From JAIPAN01 sp040403555 (GTDB lineage: Bacteria; Bacteroidota; Bacteroidia; Sphingobacteriales; Sphingobacteriaceae), in assembly GCA_040403555.1 (NCBI GenBank), contig JBBAKN010000001.1:186001-250000 (forward strand): a stretch of 64,000 nucleotides of DNA, read 5' to 3'. This document shows, piece by piece, positions 17,974 through 27,033 of the stretch. The position numbers were made by a program, and so were the translations under genes. A model generated the notes under the pieces. The model was not told where the DNA came from. It saw only the letters and a list, made by a program, of their open reading frames with translations, and did not search any database. The stretch's first letter is position 1; each line of letters starts with the position of its first letter.

Positions 17974-19026
17974 ATGAAAACAACCCTATTTTCTAAAAAA
18001 GGCATTGTATTAACGGTGTTATTTTCAGCGCTTTGCATACAAGGTTTTGCACAGTCTGATATTGAAGGATTATTTAAATCGAGTCAATCTGATGCTCAAA
18101 AACTCATTCAAGCTTACATGAACCCCTTCTTTAAAGGAATGGGCACCGGCCTTAATTCGGGTTGGAACAATACTGCTGCTAGTAAAAAATTAGGTCGATT
18201 TGAGCTACGATTTGGCCTAACAGGAGCAATAATTTCGGAAAAGGACAAAACTTTTGACGTAACAAAATTGGGCTTATCTAGCAATTTAACACCAACCAAT
18301 CCGGCTCTGGTACTTAGCCCCACCATTGGGGGTGCAAAAATAGCTGGACCATCTATGAATTTAAAAAATGGAGGTTCTACAGTGGGGACATTTGTAATGC
18401 CTCAAGGTGCTAAACTACCTTTTGTGCCGGCACCGCAATTACAAGCCAGCATTGGCCTCTTTAAAGGACTAGAACTTACCTTACGTACTATGCCAACCAT
18501 TAAACTTGGTGACAAAGCAGGTTCGGTTGGTATGACGGGAGCTGGATTAAAAATAAACCTGGTGCGCATGTTGGCTGGCAAAAAAACAGATAAAGTACTA
18601 CCATTTGATCTAGCTGCTGCAATTGGCTATACCAAGCTTAGTTACAACCTGCCCTTAGATGTACAAACTAGCAATAGTACTTACACCGACCAAGTCCTAA
18701 AAGCTAAATTCACTGGGGTAAACGTTGAAGCTATTATCTCTAAAAAATTAGCCTTCTTCACTCCTTTTGCAAGCATTGGTTACCAAAGTGCTAAAACCAG
18801 TATCGATTTAAAAGGTACTTTTCCTTTTGAAACCGGTGCACAGGGTGCTAATAATCAATATACTACGATCGTAGATCCGATTGCCATTTCTCAAAATGAC
18901 ATCAGTGGGCTGCGTACCAATCTTGGGTTTCAATTACACCTGGCTTTTTTACGTGTGTACGGATCATACAGCTTGGGCGCCTACAAATCGTTTAATGCAG
19001 GTCTGGGACTTGGTATTGGCAAATAA
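17974..19026 (+). CDS. DUF6588-like exported protein, probable outer-membrane beta-barrel
   Basis: Exported protein of 350 residues. The signal peptide KKGIVLTVLFSALCIQGFAQ starts at the ATG at 17974; the 18 codons upstream are not family-like. The mature N-terminus (DAQKLIQAYMNPFFKGMGTGLNSGWNNTA) resembles the Bacteroidota DUF6588 family. The remainder is rich in alternating hydrophobic, glycine and aromatic residues (ELRFGLTGAIIS, GVNVEAIISKKLAFFTPFASIGYQ, VYGSYSLGAYKSFNAGLGLGIG), suggesting a beta-barrel with a C-terminal strand. Function is unknown. A weak TAAATTTA box lies at 17942-17949. A hairpin follows 27 nt after the stop. Confidence 0.75.
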   Translation: MKTTLFSKKGIVLTVLFSALCIQGFAQSDIEGLFKSSQSDAQKLIQAYMNPFFKGMGTGLNSGWNNTAASKKLGRFELRFGLTGAIISEKDKTFDVTKLGLSSNLTPTNPALVLSPTIGGAKIAGPSMNLKNGGSTVGTFVMPQGAKLPFVPAPQLQASIGLFKGLELTLRTMPTIKLGDKAGSVGMTGAGLKINLVRMLAGKKTDKVLPFDLAAAIGYTKLSYNLPLDVQTSNSTYTDQVLKAKFTGVNVEAIISKKLAFFTPFASIGYQSAKTSIDLKGTFPFETGAQGANNQYTTIVDPIAISQNDISGLRTNLGFQLHLAFLRVYGSYSLGAYKSFNAGLGLGIGK

Positions 19027-19052
19027 GCCAGTCTCAACTACTTGCATTTTTT

Positions 19053-19078
19053 GGAAAGCTCTCTTCGGGGGGCTTTCC
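19053..19078 (+). terminator. UUCG-loop hairpin, possible terminator of the DUF6588-like gene
   Basis: An 11-bp stem (GGAAAGCTCTC / GGGGGCTTTCC, with two G-T pairs) closes a TTCG tetraloop. Six T precede it, but the downstream tail GTATGTTTG is only moderately T-rich. It could terminate the upstream gene imperfectly. It lies immediately before the -7 box of the next gene. Confidence 0.5.
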
Positions 19079-19079
19079 G

Positions 19080-19087
19080 TATGTTTG
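19080..19087 (+). promoter_or_regulatory. -7 box of the desulfhydrase/deaminase gene
   Basis: TATGTTTG, followed by TACCT and the ATG at 19093. In-frame starts at 19042 and 19081 lie upstream of or inside the box and are rejected. Confidence 0.55.
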
Positions 19088-19092
19088 TACCT

Positions 19093-20022
19093 ATGCAACT
19101 ACACTTACCAAGCCCTATTCAACAATTATTAGAGCCATTGTATGAAAAAATGGGCGTGCAGGTATTTGTAAAACGAGAGGATTTGATTCATCCACTAATT
19201 TCGGGAAACAAGTGGCGAAAACTTAAATACAGCCTTCAGAAAGCAGCCGAAGAAGGAAAGCAACATGTGGTTACTTTTGGTGGAGCATATTCTAATCACG
19301 TGTTGGCCACGGCTGCAGCTGCACAAGCACTAGGTTTACAAGCCAGTGCCATTATACGAGGTGAAGATCAACATAACGAAGTGCTCAACTATTGCAAATC
19401 GGTGGGCATGAAACTTCATTTTGTTGATCGATTAAGTTATACTTATAAAAATAAATGTTTAGAGCGTTTTTTTAAAGGCAATACCCAAATTTTTGTCATA
19501 CCCGAAGGGGGTGCTTCGCCCGAAGGGGTGCAGGGCTGCGAAGAAATTTTAGCTGAAAGCAACGAAAGTTTTGACCATATTTTTTGTGCAGCAGGTACGG
19601 GTACTACGGCTTCGGGCTTATATTCCTACATACAAAAAAATAAATTAAATACCACACTACATGTAGTTCCGGTACTAAAAGCTGGTGATTTTATACGAAA
19701 TGAAATAGCCTATTATCTTCCCATAAAGGAGCAATTGGAACTACATACGCTCTACCATTTTGGCGGCTATGGCAAAAGCACAGCCGAACTCCTACGCTTC
19801 ATTGTAGCTTTTTACCACAGGCATCAGGTATTGCTCGACCAAGTATATACCGCTAAATTGGTTTTTGGTTTACACGATCTAATTGCTAAGGGATATTTTG
19901 CCCCAAGTAGTCGCATTTTATGGCTTCATACCGGTGGGATCAAGGGCTTAAACGGCGTTAAAAAGGAGTTAGTAGAGATTGATGTAACCTTTGCAGAATT
20001 GCTTGGCAAAAGCCTCAATTAA
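19093..20022 (+). CDS. D-cysteine desulfhydrase / ACC deaminase-like PLP enzyme
   Basis: Fold type II PLP enzyme of 309 residues from the chosen ATG. KREDLIHPLISGNKWRKLKY contains the PLP lysine, and GGAYSNHVLATAAAAQALG is the matching anion-binding segment. VIPEGGASPEGVQGC and FCAAGTGTTASGL form the phosphate cup. Members deaminate D-cysteine to pyruvate, H2S and ammonia or open aminocyclopropane-carboxylate; the sequence does not decide which. The ATG at 19093 follows a TATGTTTG box by five bases. The gene stands alone between the DUF6588-like gene and the lysine aminotransferase gene. Confidence 0.85.
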   Translation: MQLHLPSPIQQLLEPLYEKMGVQVFVKREDLIHPLISGNKWRKLKYSLQKAAEEGKQHVVTFGGAYSNHVLATAAAAQALGLQASAIIRGEDQHNEVLNYCKSVGMKLHFVDRLSYTYKNKCLERFFKGNTQIFVIPEGGASPEGVQGCEEILAESNESFDHIFCAAGTGTTASGLYSYIQKNKLNTTLHVVPVLKAGDFIRNEIAYYLPIKEQLELHTLYHFGGYGKSTAELLRFIVAFYHRHQVLLDQVYTAKLVFGLHDLIAKGYFAPSSRILWLHTGGIKGLNGVKKELVEIDVTFAELLGKSLN

Positions 20023-20126
20023 CTTTTAAATAAGATTCTGATTCATCCACTAAACGAATAAAAAATTCGTTACTAGTGTAAAATGAGTAAGCCAAAAAAA
20101 GAATAAAATTCCTCTTCTTTTTTTGG

Positions 20127-20134
20127 TAAATTTG
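20127..20134 (+). promoter_or_regulatory. -7 box of the lysine aminotransferase gene
   Basis: TAAATTTG, a perfect TAnnTTTG match, 21 nt before the ATG at 20156. A TTG at 20123 in the same frame lies upstream of it and is rejected as start. Confidence 0.55.
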
Positions 20135-20155
20135 AGTAAACCTCAACTACCTATT

Positions 20156-21487
20156 ATGTATAAATTAAACATAGATCCAACCGAGGTTCACCAAACCTTA
20201 GGCAAACATATATTAGCCGATGGCTTTGATTTAACCTTTGATTTAGAAAAAAGCAAAGGCGTATACATTTACGATGCCAAAAACAAGAAAAAGCTATTAG
20301 ACTTTTTCACCTGCTTTGCGTCGGTACCGCTCGGATACAATCATCCAAAAATGTTGGAAGATGAGGTATTTAAAGAAAATTTACTTTTAGCTGCATTAAC
20401 CAACCCCTCTAATTCGGATATATACACCACGCAGTATGCTCAATTTGTAGATACATTTTCGAGAGTAGGTATACCGGAGTATTTACCGCATGCGTTTTTT
20501 GTGGCGGGTGGTGGCTTGGCTATCGAAAATGCCATTAAAACAGCAATGGATTGGAAGGTGCAGAAAAACTTTCAGAAAGGTTATAAAGAAGAAAGGGGCT
20601 TTCAGGTACTGCATTTCGAACATGCTTTTCACGGCAGAACGGGCTATACACTCAGTCTCACCAATACGCATCCCGATAAAACAAAATGGTTTGCCAAATT
20701 CAATTGGCCCAGGGTAAGCACCCCTAAAATTGAATTCCCGCTAATAGCTAATAATTTAGAGGAATTGAAAAAGAGAGAAGCGCTATCCATTGCTCAAATA
20801 AAAAAGAGCTTTGCAGACAATAAAGACGATATATGCGCCATCATCATAGAACCTATACAATCGGAAGGTGGCGATAACCACTTACGTAAAGAGTTTTTTG
20901 AGCAATTGCGAATTATTGCGGATGAAGAAGAAGCTTTGCTGATTTACGACGAGGTACAAACCGGCGTAGGACTAAGCGGTAAATTTTGGTGCCACGAACA
21001 TTTTGGCGAAAATGCCCGACCCGATATTTTAGCTTTTGGTAAGAAAATGCAGGTATGCGGAATTTTAGCTAGCAAACGGGTAGATGAGATTGAACAAAAT
21101 GTATTCAATACGGCCTCTCGTATAAATTCTACTTGGGGTGGAAATTTGGTAGATATGGTACGGGCTAGCAAGATTATGGAAATTATCGAAGAAGATAAAC
21201 TCGTAGAAAAGGCGGCAACAACAGGAGAATATTTACGAACTAAACTTCTTACCATAGCAGAAAAATATTCCATAATACACAATATAAGAGGTAGGGGTCT
21301 AATTGTAGCTTTCGATTTTCCTGACAAAGAAACTAGAGACACCTTTATCGAAAAGGGCGTAGAGAGAAACGTGATGTTTTTGGGATGTGGCAATCAAAGT
21401 ATACGCTTTAGACCGGCACTAATAATGGAAAAAGCAGATTTAGATCTCGGTTTACAAGTACTAGAAGATATTGTAAAAACACTCTAG
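20156..21487 (+). CDS. lat: L-lysine 6-transaminase
   Basis: Class III PLP aminotransferase of 443 residues, moving the epsilon-amino group of lysine to 2-oxoglutarate and giving allysine, which cyclises to piperideine-6-carboxylate. Features that fit LAT are the start KLNIDPTEVHQTLGKHILADGFD, FFTCFASVPLGYNHPKM, EHAFHGRTGYTLSLTNT, IIEPIQSEGGDNHLRKEF, LIYDEVQTGVGLSGKFW and the PLP lysine in DILAFGKKMQVCG. The role would be lysine catabolism or entry to aminoadipate. No saccharopine or aminoadipate genes are adjacent. It converges with bshB1 with a 2-nt gap. Confidence 0.9.
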   Translation: MYKLNIDPTEVHQTLGKHILADGFDLTFDLEKSKGVYIYDAKNKKKLLDFFTCFASVPLGYNHPKMLEDEVFKENLLLAALTNPSNSDIYTTQYAQFVDTFSRVGIPEYLPHAFFVAGGGLAIENAIKTAMDWKVQKNFQKGYKEERGFQVLHFEHAFHGRTGYTLSLTNTHPDKTKWFAKFNWPRVSTPKIEFPLIANNLEELKKREALSIAQIKKSFADNKDDICAIIIEPIQSEGGDNHLRKEFFEQLRIIADEEEALLIYDEVQTGVGLSGKFWCHEHFGENARPDILAFGKKMQVCGILASKRVDEIEQNVFNTASRINSTWGGNLVDMVRASKIMEIIEEDKLVEKAATTGEYLRTKLLTIAEKYSIIHNIRGRGLIVAFDFPDKETRDTFIEKGVERNVMFLGCGNQSIRFRPALIMEKADLDLGLQVLEDIVKTL

Positions 21488-21489
21488 TC

Positions 21490-22206
21490 TTATTTTAAAT
21501 CGAATAAAGAAGCTACACCCAAGATTTTGTTAGAGGTAAAGCCTTCAGCGTAACTGCATTGTATTGACCTGCCAAATTCTCTGGCACGAGCCTCTATTCC
21601 AGCTAAAAAATCGGATGAAGAAATATAGGTATCTGGCTCTTGCAAATCGGGATTAAAAAACTGGGTTTTATAGGCTTTTATAGCGGCTACTTTTTGTTCC
21701 CAAAACGGAGTTATATCAATTAAAATATCGGGTTTAATATATCTATCTTGAATGTAATTTAGCAGTAAATTAGGGCGCCAAGCCTCCTGCTCAATCCCGG
21801 TTTCACTTGTTTTTATTTTAGACAAGCCCGCCAAAAAAACTGCTTCGGTTACTAAAACAGCAGCCCTACCATGATCTGGGTGGCGATCATCTATCGCATT
21901 TGCTAAAACAATTTGCGGACGATATTTACGAATGATTTCAATAAGTTGAAGTTGATGCACTTCATCGTTTACGAAAAAACCATCTCTCATTCCTAAATTT
22001 TTTCGCACATGCACACCTAAAATTGCGCTGGCATCGGCCGCCTCTACCTTACGTGTTTCTTTACTGCCTCTACTACCTAATTCACCGGCAGTTAAATCAA
22101 CAATACCTACTTTCTTTCCTTCGGCAATATATCTTAAAATGGTTCCAGAACAGCCGAGTTCAGCATCATCTGGGTGTACGGCAAATACGAGTATATCTAA
22201 TTTCAT
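21490..22206 (-). CDS. bshB1: bacillithiol biosynthesis deacetylase BshB1
   Basis: Zinc-dependent deacetylase of the LmbE/PIG-L family, 238 residues. It removes acetate from GlcNAc-malate in the synthesis of bacillithiol, the main low-molecular-weight thiol of many Bacteroidota. The N-terminal DILVFAVHPDDAELGCSGT supplies His and Asp-Asp of the metal site, ELGSRGSKETRKVEA is the substrate loop of the BshB1 subgroup, and DDRHPDHGRAA supplies the second His motif. The tail FGRSIQCSYAEGF is also typical. Other bsh genes are not in the window. The ATG at 22206 starts at the first strand; no other start is suitable. Confidence 0.93.
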   Translation of the reverse strand: MKLDILVFAVHPDDAELGCSGTILRYIAEGKKVGIVDLTAGELGSRGSKETRKVEAADASAILGVHVRKNLGMRDGFFVNDEVHQLQLIEIIRKYRPQIVLANAIDDRHPDHGRAAVLVTEAVFLAGLSKIKTSETGIEQEAWRPNLLLNYIQDRYIKPDILIDITPFWEQKVAAIKAYKTQFFNPDLQEPDTYISSSDFLAGIEARAREFGRSIQCSYAEGFTSNKILGVASLFDLK

Positions 22207-22244
22207 TAAAAATAGTTTGAATACGAAAACGAGTGGCCAAAGCC

Positions 22245-22859
22245 TTACATGCTTTGGTAATAATAGGGTGATGTTTGTATAATACTTTCAATATCGCGGT
22301 CTTCTTGTGCATCATAGCGGTTTTTTAAATTATTACCAAAAACCCTGGCTAAAGATTGATATAAAAAAGCGGTAAATCCACCTTTCATCTCCTTTAAAAT
22401 ATCAAAGCTACTAGTGCCCAATTCTCTGTCTATCAGCTTAATTAAAATACCACCTTGCGTAATGGTAAGTTCCTTAATTTCTCTATTAAACATGTCTTTA
22501 ACCTCTTTTTCGAACACTTTTTGTAAAATTCTTTGTTCCTTTTTATTGTTTGTTCGAGACAAATCGGTTTGTAATTGTGCATATCTAGAACGAGCATACA
22601 TGGCATAAGGCAACACCTTTAACACATTATAACGCAATCTATTATAGGCAACCTGTTGCTCGGCAGTACGCCAAATTCGAGTATCCACAATTTTTACCTC
22701 GGGCAAGGCAAGCCACGGAATAAGTTCATTATCCACCAAAGTTAAGGCCACCCGAATGGTATCGTTTTTACCCTTTACCAAAGGGTCGTGCGGCTGCTGT
22801 GCCCTAGCTGTAAGGGCAAAAAATGTACAAAAAAGAACTAAAAGCTTGAAAAATTTCAT
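22245..22859 (-). CDS. DUF4294 domain protein, exported
   Basis: Exported protein of 204 residues. The signal peptide FFKLLVLFCTFFALTARAQ starts at the ATG at 22859; an ATG 20 codons upstream precedes the promoter box and is rejected. The mature part (DNELIPWLALPEVKIVDTR, RLRYNVLKVLPYAMYAR, then ELTITQGGILIKLIDRELG) matches the Bacteroidota DUF4294 family. Function is unknown. The C-terminal half is helical and charged. It diverges from the (p)ppGpp synthetase gene, whose start lies 116 nt away. Confidence 0.85.
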   Translation of the reverse strand: MKFFKLLVLFCTFFALTARAQQPHDPLVKGKNDTIRVALTLVDNELIPWLALPEVKIVDTRIWRTAEQQVAYNRLRYNVLKVLPYAMYARSRYAQLQTDLSRTNNKKEQRILQKVFEKEVKDMFNREIKELTITQGGILIKLIDRELGTSSFDILKEMKGGFTAFLYQSLARVFGNNLKNRYDAQEDRDIESIIQTSPYYYQSM

Positions 22860-22871
22860 AAATTTAGCAAA

Positions 22872-22879
22872 CAAAGTTA
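22872..22879 (-). promoter_or_regulatory. -7 box of the DUF4294 gene
   Basis: TAACTTTG on the minus strand matches TAnnTTTG, 12 nt before the ATG at 22859. Confidence 0.5.
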
Positions 22880-22975
22880 CGGCTATTTTTAAATATATAG
22901 CATTGGTATTATCTAGCAAAAATCAGACCAAATTTAATCTATTCGCTAGCTTATGCTATAGCTAATTTACGCATT

Positions 22976-25195
22976 ATGACCCAATTAGTAATTAATTTAG
23001 AGGCAGAAAAATCCGAAATCTTAAAAAGATATCGTGCATTGTTGCGTGCCTGTAAAGAAACTTTGCAAAAAGGGGATAAGAAAATGATTAGAAGGGCCTT
23101 CGATTTAGCCCTAGAAAGTCATCAAGATATGCGTAGGAAATCTGGTGAGCCTTATATCTACCATCCTATTGCTGTAGCTCAAATTGCGGCGGAAGAAATT
23201 GGCTTAGGCACAACCTCTATAGTTTGTGCACTATTGCATGATGTAGTAGAGGATACCGACATAACCCTTGAAGATGTTGAACGTGGATTTGGCAAGAAAG
23301 CATCTAAAATTATAGACGGCCTAACAAAAATTTCGGGCGTATTTGATTACAACAGTTCTTTACAAGCAGAGAATTTCCGAAAAATGCTTCTTACCCTGGC
23401 AGATGATGTTCGGGTAATTCTTATAAAGCTTGCCGATAGATTGCACAATATGCGTACCATGGAGTTTATGCCGCGGGAGAAGCAACTTAAAATTGCGTCG
23501 GAGACGGTATACCTATATGCACCACTAGCACATCGTTTGGGTTTATACGCCATGAAATCGGAATTGGAAGACCTTTCGATGAAGTATACCGAAACGGCTA
23601 CGTACAAATACATTGCCCAACGATTAAATGAGAAAAAAACCGAACGGGAAAAATTCATTAAAGAATTTATTGACCCCATTCAGAAAATATTAGACGAACA
23701 AGGATTAGCGGCTAAGGTATACGGTCGGCCTAAATCTATCAATTCTATTTGGAACAAAATGCGCAAAAAGAACATCCCATTTGAAGAGGTGTATGATTTA
23801 TTTGCCATACGAATTATTCTAGACAGCCAAATAGAGCAAGAAAAAGCCGATTGTTGGAAAGCCTATTCCATTGTAACCGATTTTTATCGCCCCAATCCTG
23901 ATCGACTACGCGATTGGATATCATCGCCAAAATTTAACGGATACGAATCGCTACACACCACCGTAATGGGCCCAAAAGGCCAATGGGTTGAGGTGCAAAT
24001 ACGCACCGAACGTATGAACGAAATTGCCGAAAAAGGGTTTGCAGCACATTGGAAATACAAAGAAGCCCCACATGCCGAAAGTAGTGGACTAGACCAATGG
24101 CTACAAAAAGTACGCGAATTATTAAACAATCCAGAATCGAATGCCCTAGACTTTTTGGACGATTTTAAAATGAATTTATTCTCTGACGAGATTTTCATTT
24201 TTACCCCAAAGGGTGCACTTATGCAGTTACCGGCTAATGCCACCGCCTTAGATTTTGCTTTTGAAATTCACTCCGATTTAGGCGCCAAATGTATTGGGGC
24301 CAAAGTAAATCACAAATTGGTGCCTTTATCGTATCAATTACAAAATGGCGATCAGGTTGAAATTATCACCTCCAACAAACAAAACCCCAAAGAAGATTGG
24401 CTAAATTTTGTTATTACTGCCAAAGCTAAATCAAAAATTAAATCGTCATTAAAAGAGGAGAAACGCAAAATTTCCGACGAAGGGAGAGAGATTTTAGACC
24501 GTAAACTAAAATCATTAAAAATACCGAGCACTATTGAAAATATTAACAAAATTACCCACTTCTTTAAATTACACGCAAGCCAAGATTTTTTATACCAAAT
24601 TGCCAAAGGAGGTATTGATATTGGGGACTTAAAAGAGTACGTTACCTTTGAAAAAAATGCAGGATACAAGCCATTTGAGCGTACCGATCCGGCAGAGTTT
24701 GTTAAAAAAATAAAAAGTGAGGAAGATACACTACTAATAGGCGAAGATCTTCAAAAAATAGATTACAAGCTTTCTACGTGTTGCAACCCCATACCCGGCG
24801 ATGATGTGTTTGGCTTTGTTACCGTTGGCGAAGGGATTAAAATACACCGTACGAGTTGCCCCAATGCAACCAAGCTCATGTCTAATTTCGGCTACCGCAT
24901 TGTAAAAGCACGTTGGAATTCCCAAAAACAATTGGCGTTTTTAACCGGATTAAACATTACCGGAATTGACGATGTGGGCTTAATAAACAAAATAACAACC
25001 ATTATCTCGAACGATTTTAAAGTGAATATGCGCTCCATTACAGTAGATTCACACGAAGGAATTTTTGATGGTAGTATTATGGTTTACGTAAACGATACCC
25101 ACCACCTTAATAACCTAATTGCTAAATTGAAACAAGTAAATGGCGTAACCGATGTACGTCGTTTCGACTCTGATATTACTGTGGAAAAAGCGTAG
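22976..25195 (+). CDS. bifunctional (p)ppGpp synthetase/hydrolase (RSH)
   Basis: Long RSH enzyme of 739 residues that makes and degrades the stringent-response alarmone. The HD hydrolase domain is intact (YIYHPIAVA, CALLHDVVEDTD, RLHNMRTM), as is the synthetase domain (VYGRPKSINSIWNKM, then FNGYESLHTTVMGP and EVQIRTERMNEIAEKG). A TGS domain (DEIFIFTPKGALMQLP), the zinc-finger-like region with CCNPIPGDDVFGF, and a C-terminal ACT domain follow. Both active sites look complete, so it is a SpoT/Rel-type bifunctional enzyme; no other RSH gene is seen in the window. It is probably monocistronic; the fur gene follows with its own promoter. Confidence 0.96.
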   Translation: MTQLVINLEAEKSEILKRYRALLRACKETLQKGDKKMIRRAFDLALESHQDMRRKSGEPYIYHPIAVAQIAAEEIGLGTTSIVCALLHDVVEDTDITLEDVERGFGKKASKIIDGLTKISGVFDYNSSLQAENFRKMLLTLADDVRVILIKLADRLHNMRTMEFMPREKQLKIASETVYLYAPLAHRLGLYAMKSELEDLSMKYTETATYKYIAQRLNEKKTEREKFIKEFIDPIQKILDEQGLAAKVYGRPKSINSIWNKMRKKNIPFEEVYDLFAIRIILDSQIEQEKADCWKAYSIVTDFYRPNPDRLRDWISSPKFNGYESLHTTVMGPKGQWVEVQIRTERMNEIAEKGFAAHWKYKEAPHAESSGLDQWLQKVRELLNNPESNALDFLDDFKMNLFSDEIFIFTPKGALMQLPANATALDFAFEIHSDLGAKCIGAKVNHKLVPLSYQLQNGDQVEIITSNKQNPKEDWLNFVITAKAKSKIKSSLKEEKRKISDEGREILDRKLKSLKIPSTIENINKITHFFKLHASQDFLYQIAKGGIDIGDLKEYVTFEKNAGYKPFERTDPAEFVKKIKSEEDTLLIGEDLQKIDYKLSTCCNPIPGDDVFGFVTVGEGIKIHRTSCPNATKLMSNFGYRIVKARWNSQKQLAFLTGLNITGIDDVGLINKITTIISNDFKVNMRSITVDSHEGIFDGSIMVYVNDTHHLNNLIAKLKQVNGVTDVRRFDSDITVEKA

Positions 25196-25203
25196 TAAAT
25201 ATG

Positions 25204-25235
25204 TTGGGTGCTATCCATTTTTTTAAATAAATTTG
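25204..25235 (+). promoter_or_regulatory. promoter of the fur-purA unit
   Basis: TTG (25204-25206), a 21-nt spacer and TAAATTTG (25228-25235). The ATG follows 19 nt after the box. Confidence 0.5.
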
Positions 25236-25254
25236 AGGGCACACAGCAACGCAT

Positions 25255-25728
25255 ATGTCCAGCACCGAAACCCGAGATCTCGTTAAAAAAATTTTTGAAG
25301 CTTACCTAGAAAATAAAAGCTTAAGAAAAACCCCCGAACGCTTTGCTATTTTAGAAGAAATTTATTCTAGAAACGATCATTTTGATGTAGAATCCCTTTA
25401 CATCCATATGAAAAATAAAAAATATCGCGTAAGCCGAGCAACCGTGTACAATACCCTCGAACTATTAGTTGCATGCGATTTAGTTACCAAGCACCAGTTC
25501 GGTAAAAACATGGCCCAATTCGAAAAATCATACGGCTACAAACAACACGATCACATTATTTGCCTCGATTGCGGGAAAGTAGTAGAATTTTGCGACCCCA
25601 GAATTGAGCAAATACAAAGCATGATGGGCGAATTACTCCAATTTGAAATTAAACACCACTCTTTAAACTTATACGGCAATTGTGCCAAACTAAAGGCAGG
25701 AAACTGCGATTCTTATCCCAAAAATTAA
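25255..25728 (+). CDS. Fur family metal-dependent transcriptional regulator
   Basis: Winged-helix repressor of 157 residues, typical Fur length. The DNA-binding domain holds LRKTPERFAILEEIY and RVSRATVYNTLELL. The dimerisation domain has the metal site HDHIICLDCGKVVEF, where CLDC is one zinc-binding CxxC pair. The C-terminal pair is less clear (NCAKLKAGNC, spaced nine apart), so the structural zinc site may be atypical. Whether the regulator senses Fe, Zn or peroxide is not decided by the sequence. purA follows after 8 nt, so the two are probably cotranscribed. Confidence 0.92.
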   Translation: MSSTETRDLVKKIFEAYLENKSLRKTPERFAILEEIYSRNDHFDVESLYIHMKNKKYRVSRATVYNTLELLVACDLVTKHQFGKNMAQFEKSYGYKQHDHIICLDCGKVVEFCDPRIEQIQSMMGELLQFEIKHHSLNLYGNCAKLKAGNCDSYPKN

Positions 25729-25736
25729 ACACATAT

Positions 25737-27011
25737 ATGGCTGTTGATGTACTACTAGGGCTCCAATGGGGCGACGAAGGAAAAGGCAAAATTGTAGATG
25801 TATTGAGTCCTGATTACGACCTCATAGCACGCTTTCAAGGAGGTCCAAATGCTGGGCACACCTTGGAGTTCAATGGACAAAAATTTGTATTAAACACCAT
25901 TCCATCGGGTATTTTTAACCCGAAAACAATGAACCTTATTGGGAATGGCGTAGTGGTTGATCCGATCATATTAAAAAGAGAATTAGATGGCCTAAAGGCT
26001 CGTGGTTTCGACCCCGTAGCCGATAAAAAAATGGTAATAGCCCGCCGAGCACACCTCATATTGCCCACGCACCAATTATTAGATGCAGCTTCTGAGAGCC
26101 GTATGGGCCTTGGTAAAATTGGCTCTACGCTTAAGGGTATTGGCCCAACCTATATGGATAAGACGGGAAGAAATGGACTACGAGTAGGCGACACACAATT
26201 ACCCGATTTTAAAGAGCGTTACCAAAAACTGGTAAACAAACACCTATCAATTTTAGCCTATTACGGCGATTTGCCCGATTTTTCAGAAAAAGAACAAGCC
26301 TTTTTCGAAGCTATAGAGGCCTTAAAAATTATTCCACAAGTAGATGGAGAACATTTTGTAAACCAATACTTGCAACAAGGAAAAAAAGTATTGGCCGAAG
26401 GCGCTCAAGGTACCATGCTCGATTTAGATTTTGGCTCCTACCCTTTTGTAACCTCTTCTAACACCACCACCGCCGGTGCTTGCACTGGCTTAGGTATTGC
26501 ACCCAAAAATATTGGTAAAGTAATTGGCATTTTTAAAGCCTATTGCACCCGAGTTGGTGGCGGTCCTTTTCCTACTGAATTAGAAAATGAAACCGGCGAA
26601 AAATTACGTGCTATTGGCCACGAATTTGGTGCTACTACCGGGCGCCCCCGCCGGTGTGGATGGATTGATTTGCCAGCCCTTAAATACGCCATTTTATTAA
26701 ATGGTGTAAGCGAAATGGTGATGACGAAAGCCGATGTATTGAGTGGATTTGACACCATTTATGCCTGTACACATTACCAGTACAACGGCGAAAAAATTGA
26801 TTACATGCCTTATGATATCAATGCCATTACCCCAGTACCAGTGCTAGAAGCTATACCAGGTTGGAACGAAGATTTAACTGGTATTAGAGCTGAAAGTGAG
26901 ATTCCAACTAAGTTGCAAAACTATATCAGCTATTTAGAAAAACACTTGGGGGTTCCCGTTCGGTATTTATCGGTAGGGCCAGATAGAGAGCAAACCCTAA
27001 TTTTGTCTTAA
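25737..27011 (+). CDS. purA: adenylosuccinate synthase
   Basis: GTP-dependent first committed step from IMP to AMP, 424 residues. The N-terminal VLLGLQWGDEGKGKIVD contains the GTP P-loop with the catalytic Asp. GGPNAGHTL, GSTLKGIGPTYMDK, EGAQGTMLDLDFGSYPFVTSSN and GATTGRPRRCGWIDL follow in order. The ATG at 25737 fits the family N-terminus; an earlier in-frame Met at 25680 overlaps the fur gene and is rejected. It is placed after fur and before pabB, with 22 nt to the latter. Confidence 0.97.
   Translation: MAVDVLLGLQWGDEGKGKIVDVLSPDYDLIARFQGGPNAGHTLEFNGQKFVLNTIPSGIFNPKTMNLIGNGVVVDPIILKRELDGLKARGFDPVADKKMVIARRAHLILPTHQLLDAASESRMGLGKIGSTLKGIGPTYMDKTGRNGLRVGDTQLPDFKERYQKLVNKHLSILAYYGDLPDFSEKEQAFFEAIEALKIIPQVDGEHFVNQYLQQGKKVLAEGAQGTMLDLDFGSYPFVTSSNTTTAGACTGLGIAPKNIGKVIGIFKAYCTRVGGGPFPTELENETGEKLRAIGHEFGATTGRPRRCGWIDLPALKYAILLNGVSEMVMTKADVLSGFDTIYACTHYQYNGEKIDYMPYDINAITPVPVLEAIPGWNEDLTGIRAESEIPTKLQNYISYLEKHLGVPVRYLSVGPDREQTLILS
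26998..27005 (+). promoter_or_regulatory. possible -7 box before pabB, inside the end of purA
   Basis: TAATTTTG matches TAnnTTTG but overlaps the last codons of purA. It may allow separate expression of pabB, 28 nt upstream of its ATG. Confidence 0.3.
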
Positions 27012-27033
27012 TACTGTTTAAATCGCCTAAGCG

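Noticed and set aside
20053..20071. Hairpin AACGAAT-N5-ATTCGTT after the PLP enzyme gene
   Set aside because: Only 7 bp and AT-rich, no T run after it; too weak to call a terminator.
22207..22214. TATTTTTA box directly touching the bshB1 ATG
   Set aside because: With no spacing, transcription would begin inside the gene, so it cannot be the promoter for the only plausible start.
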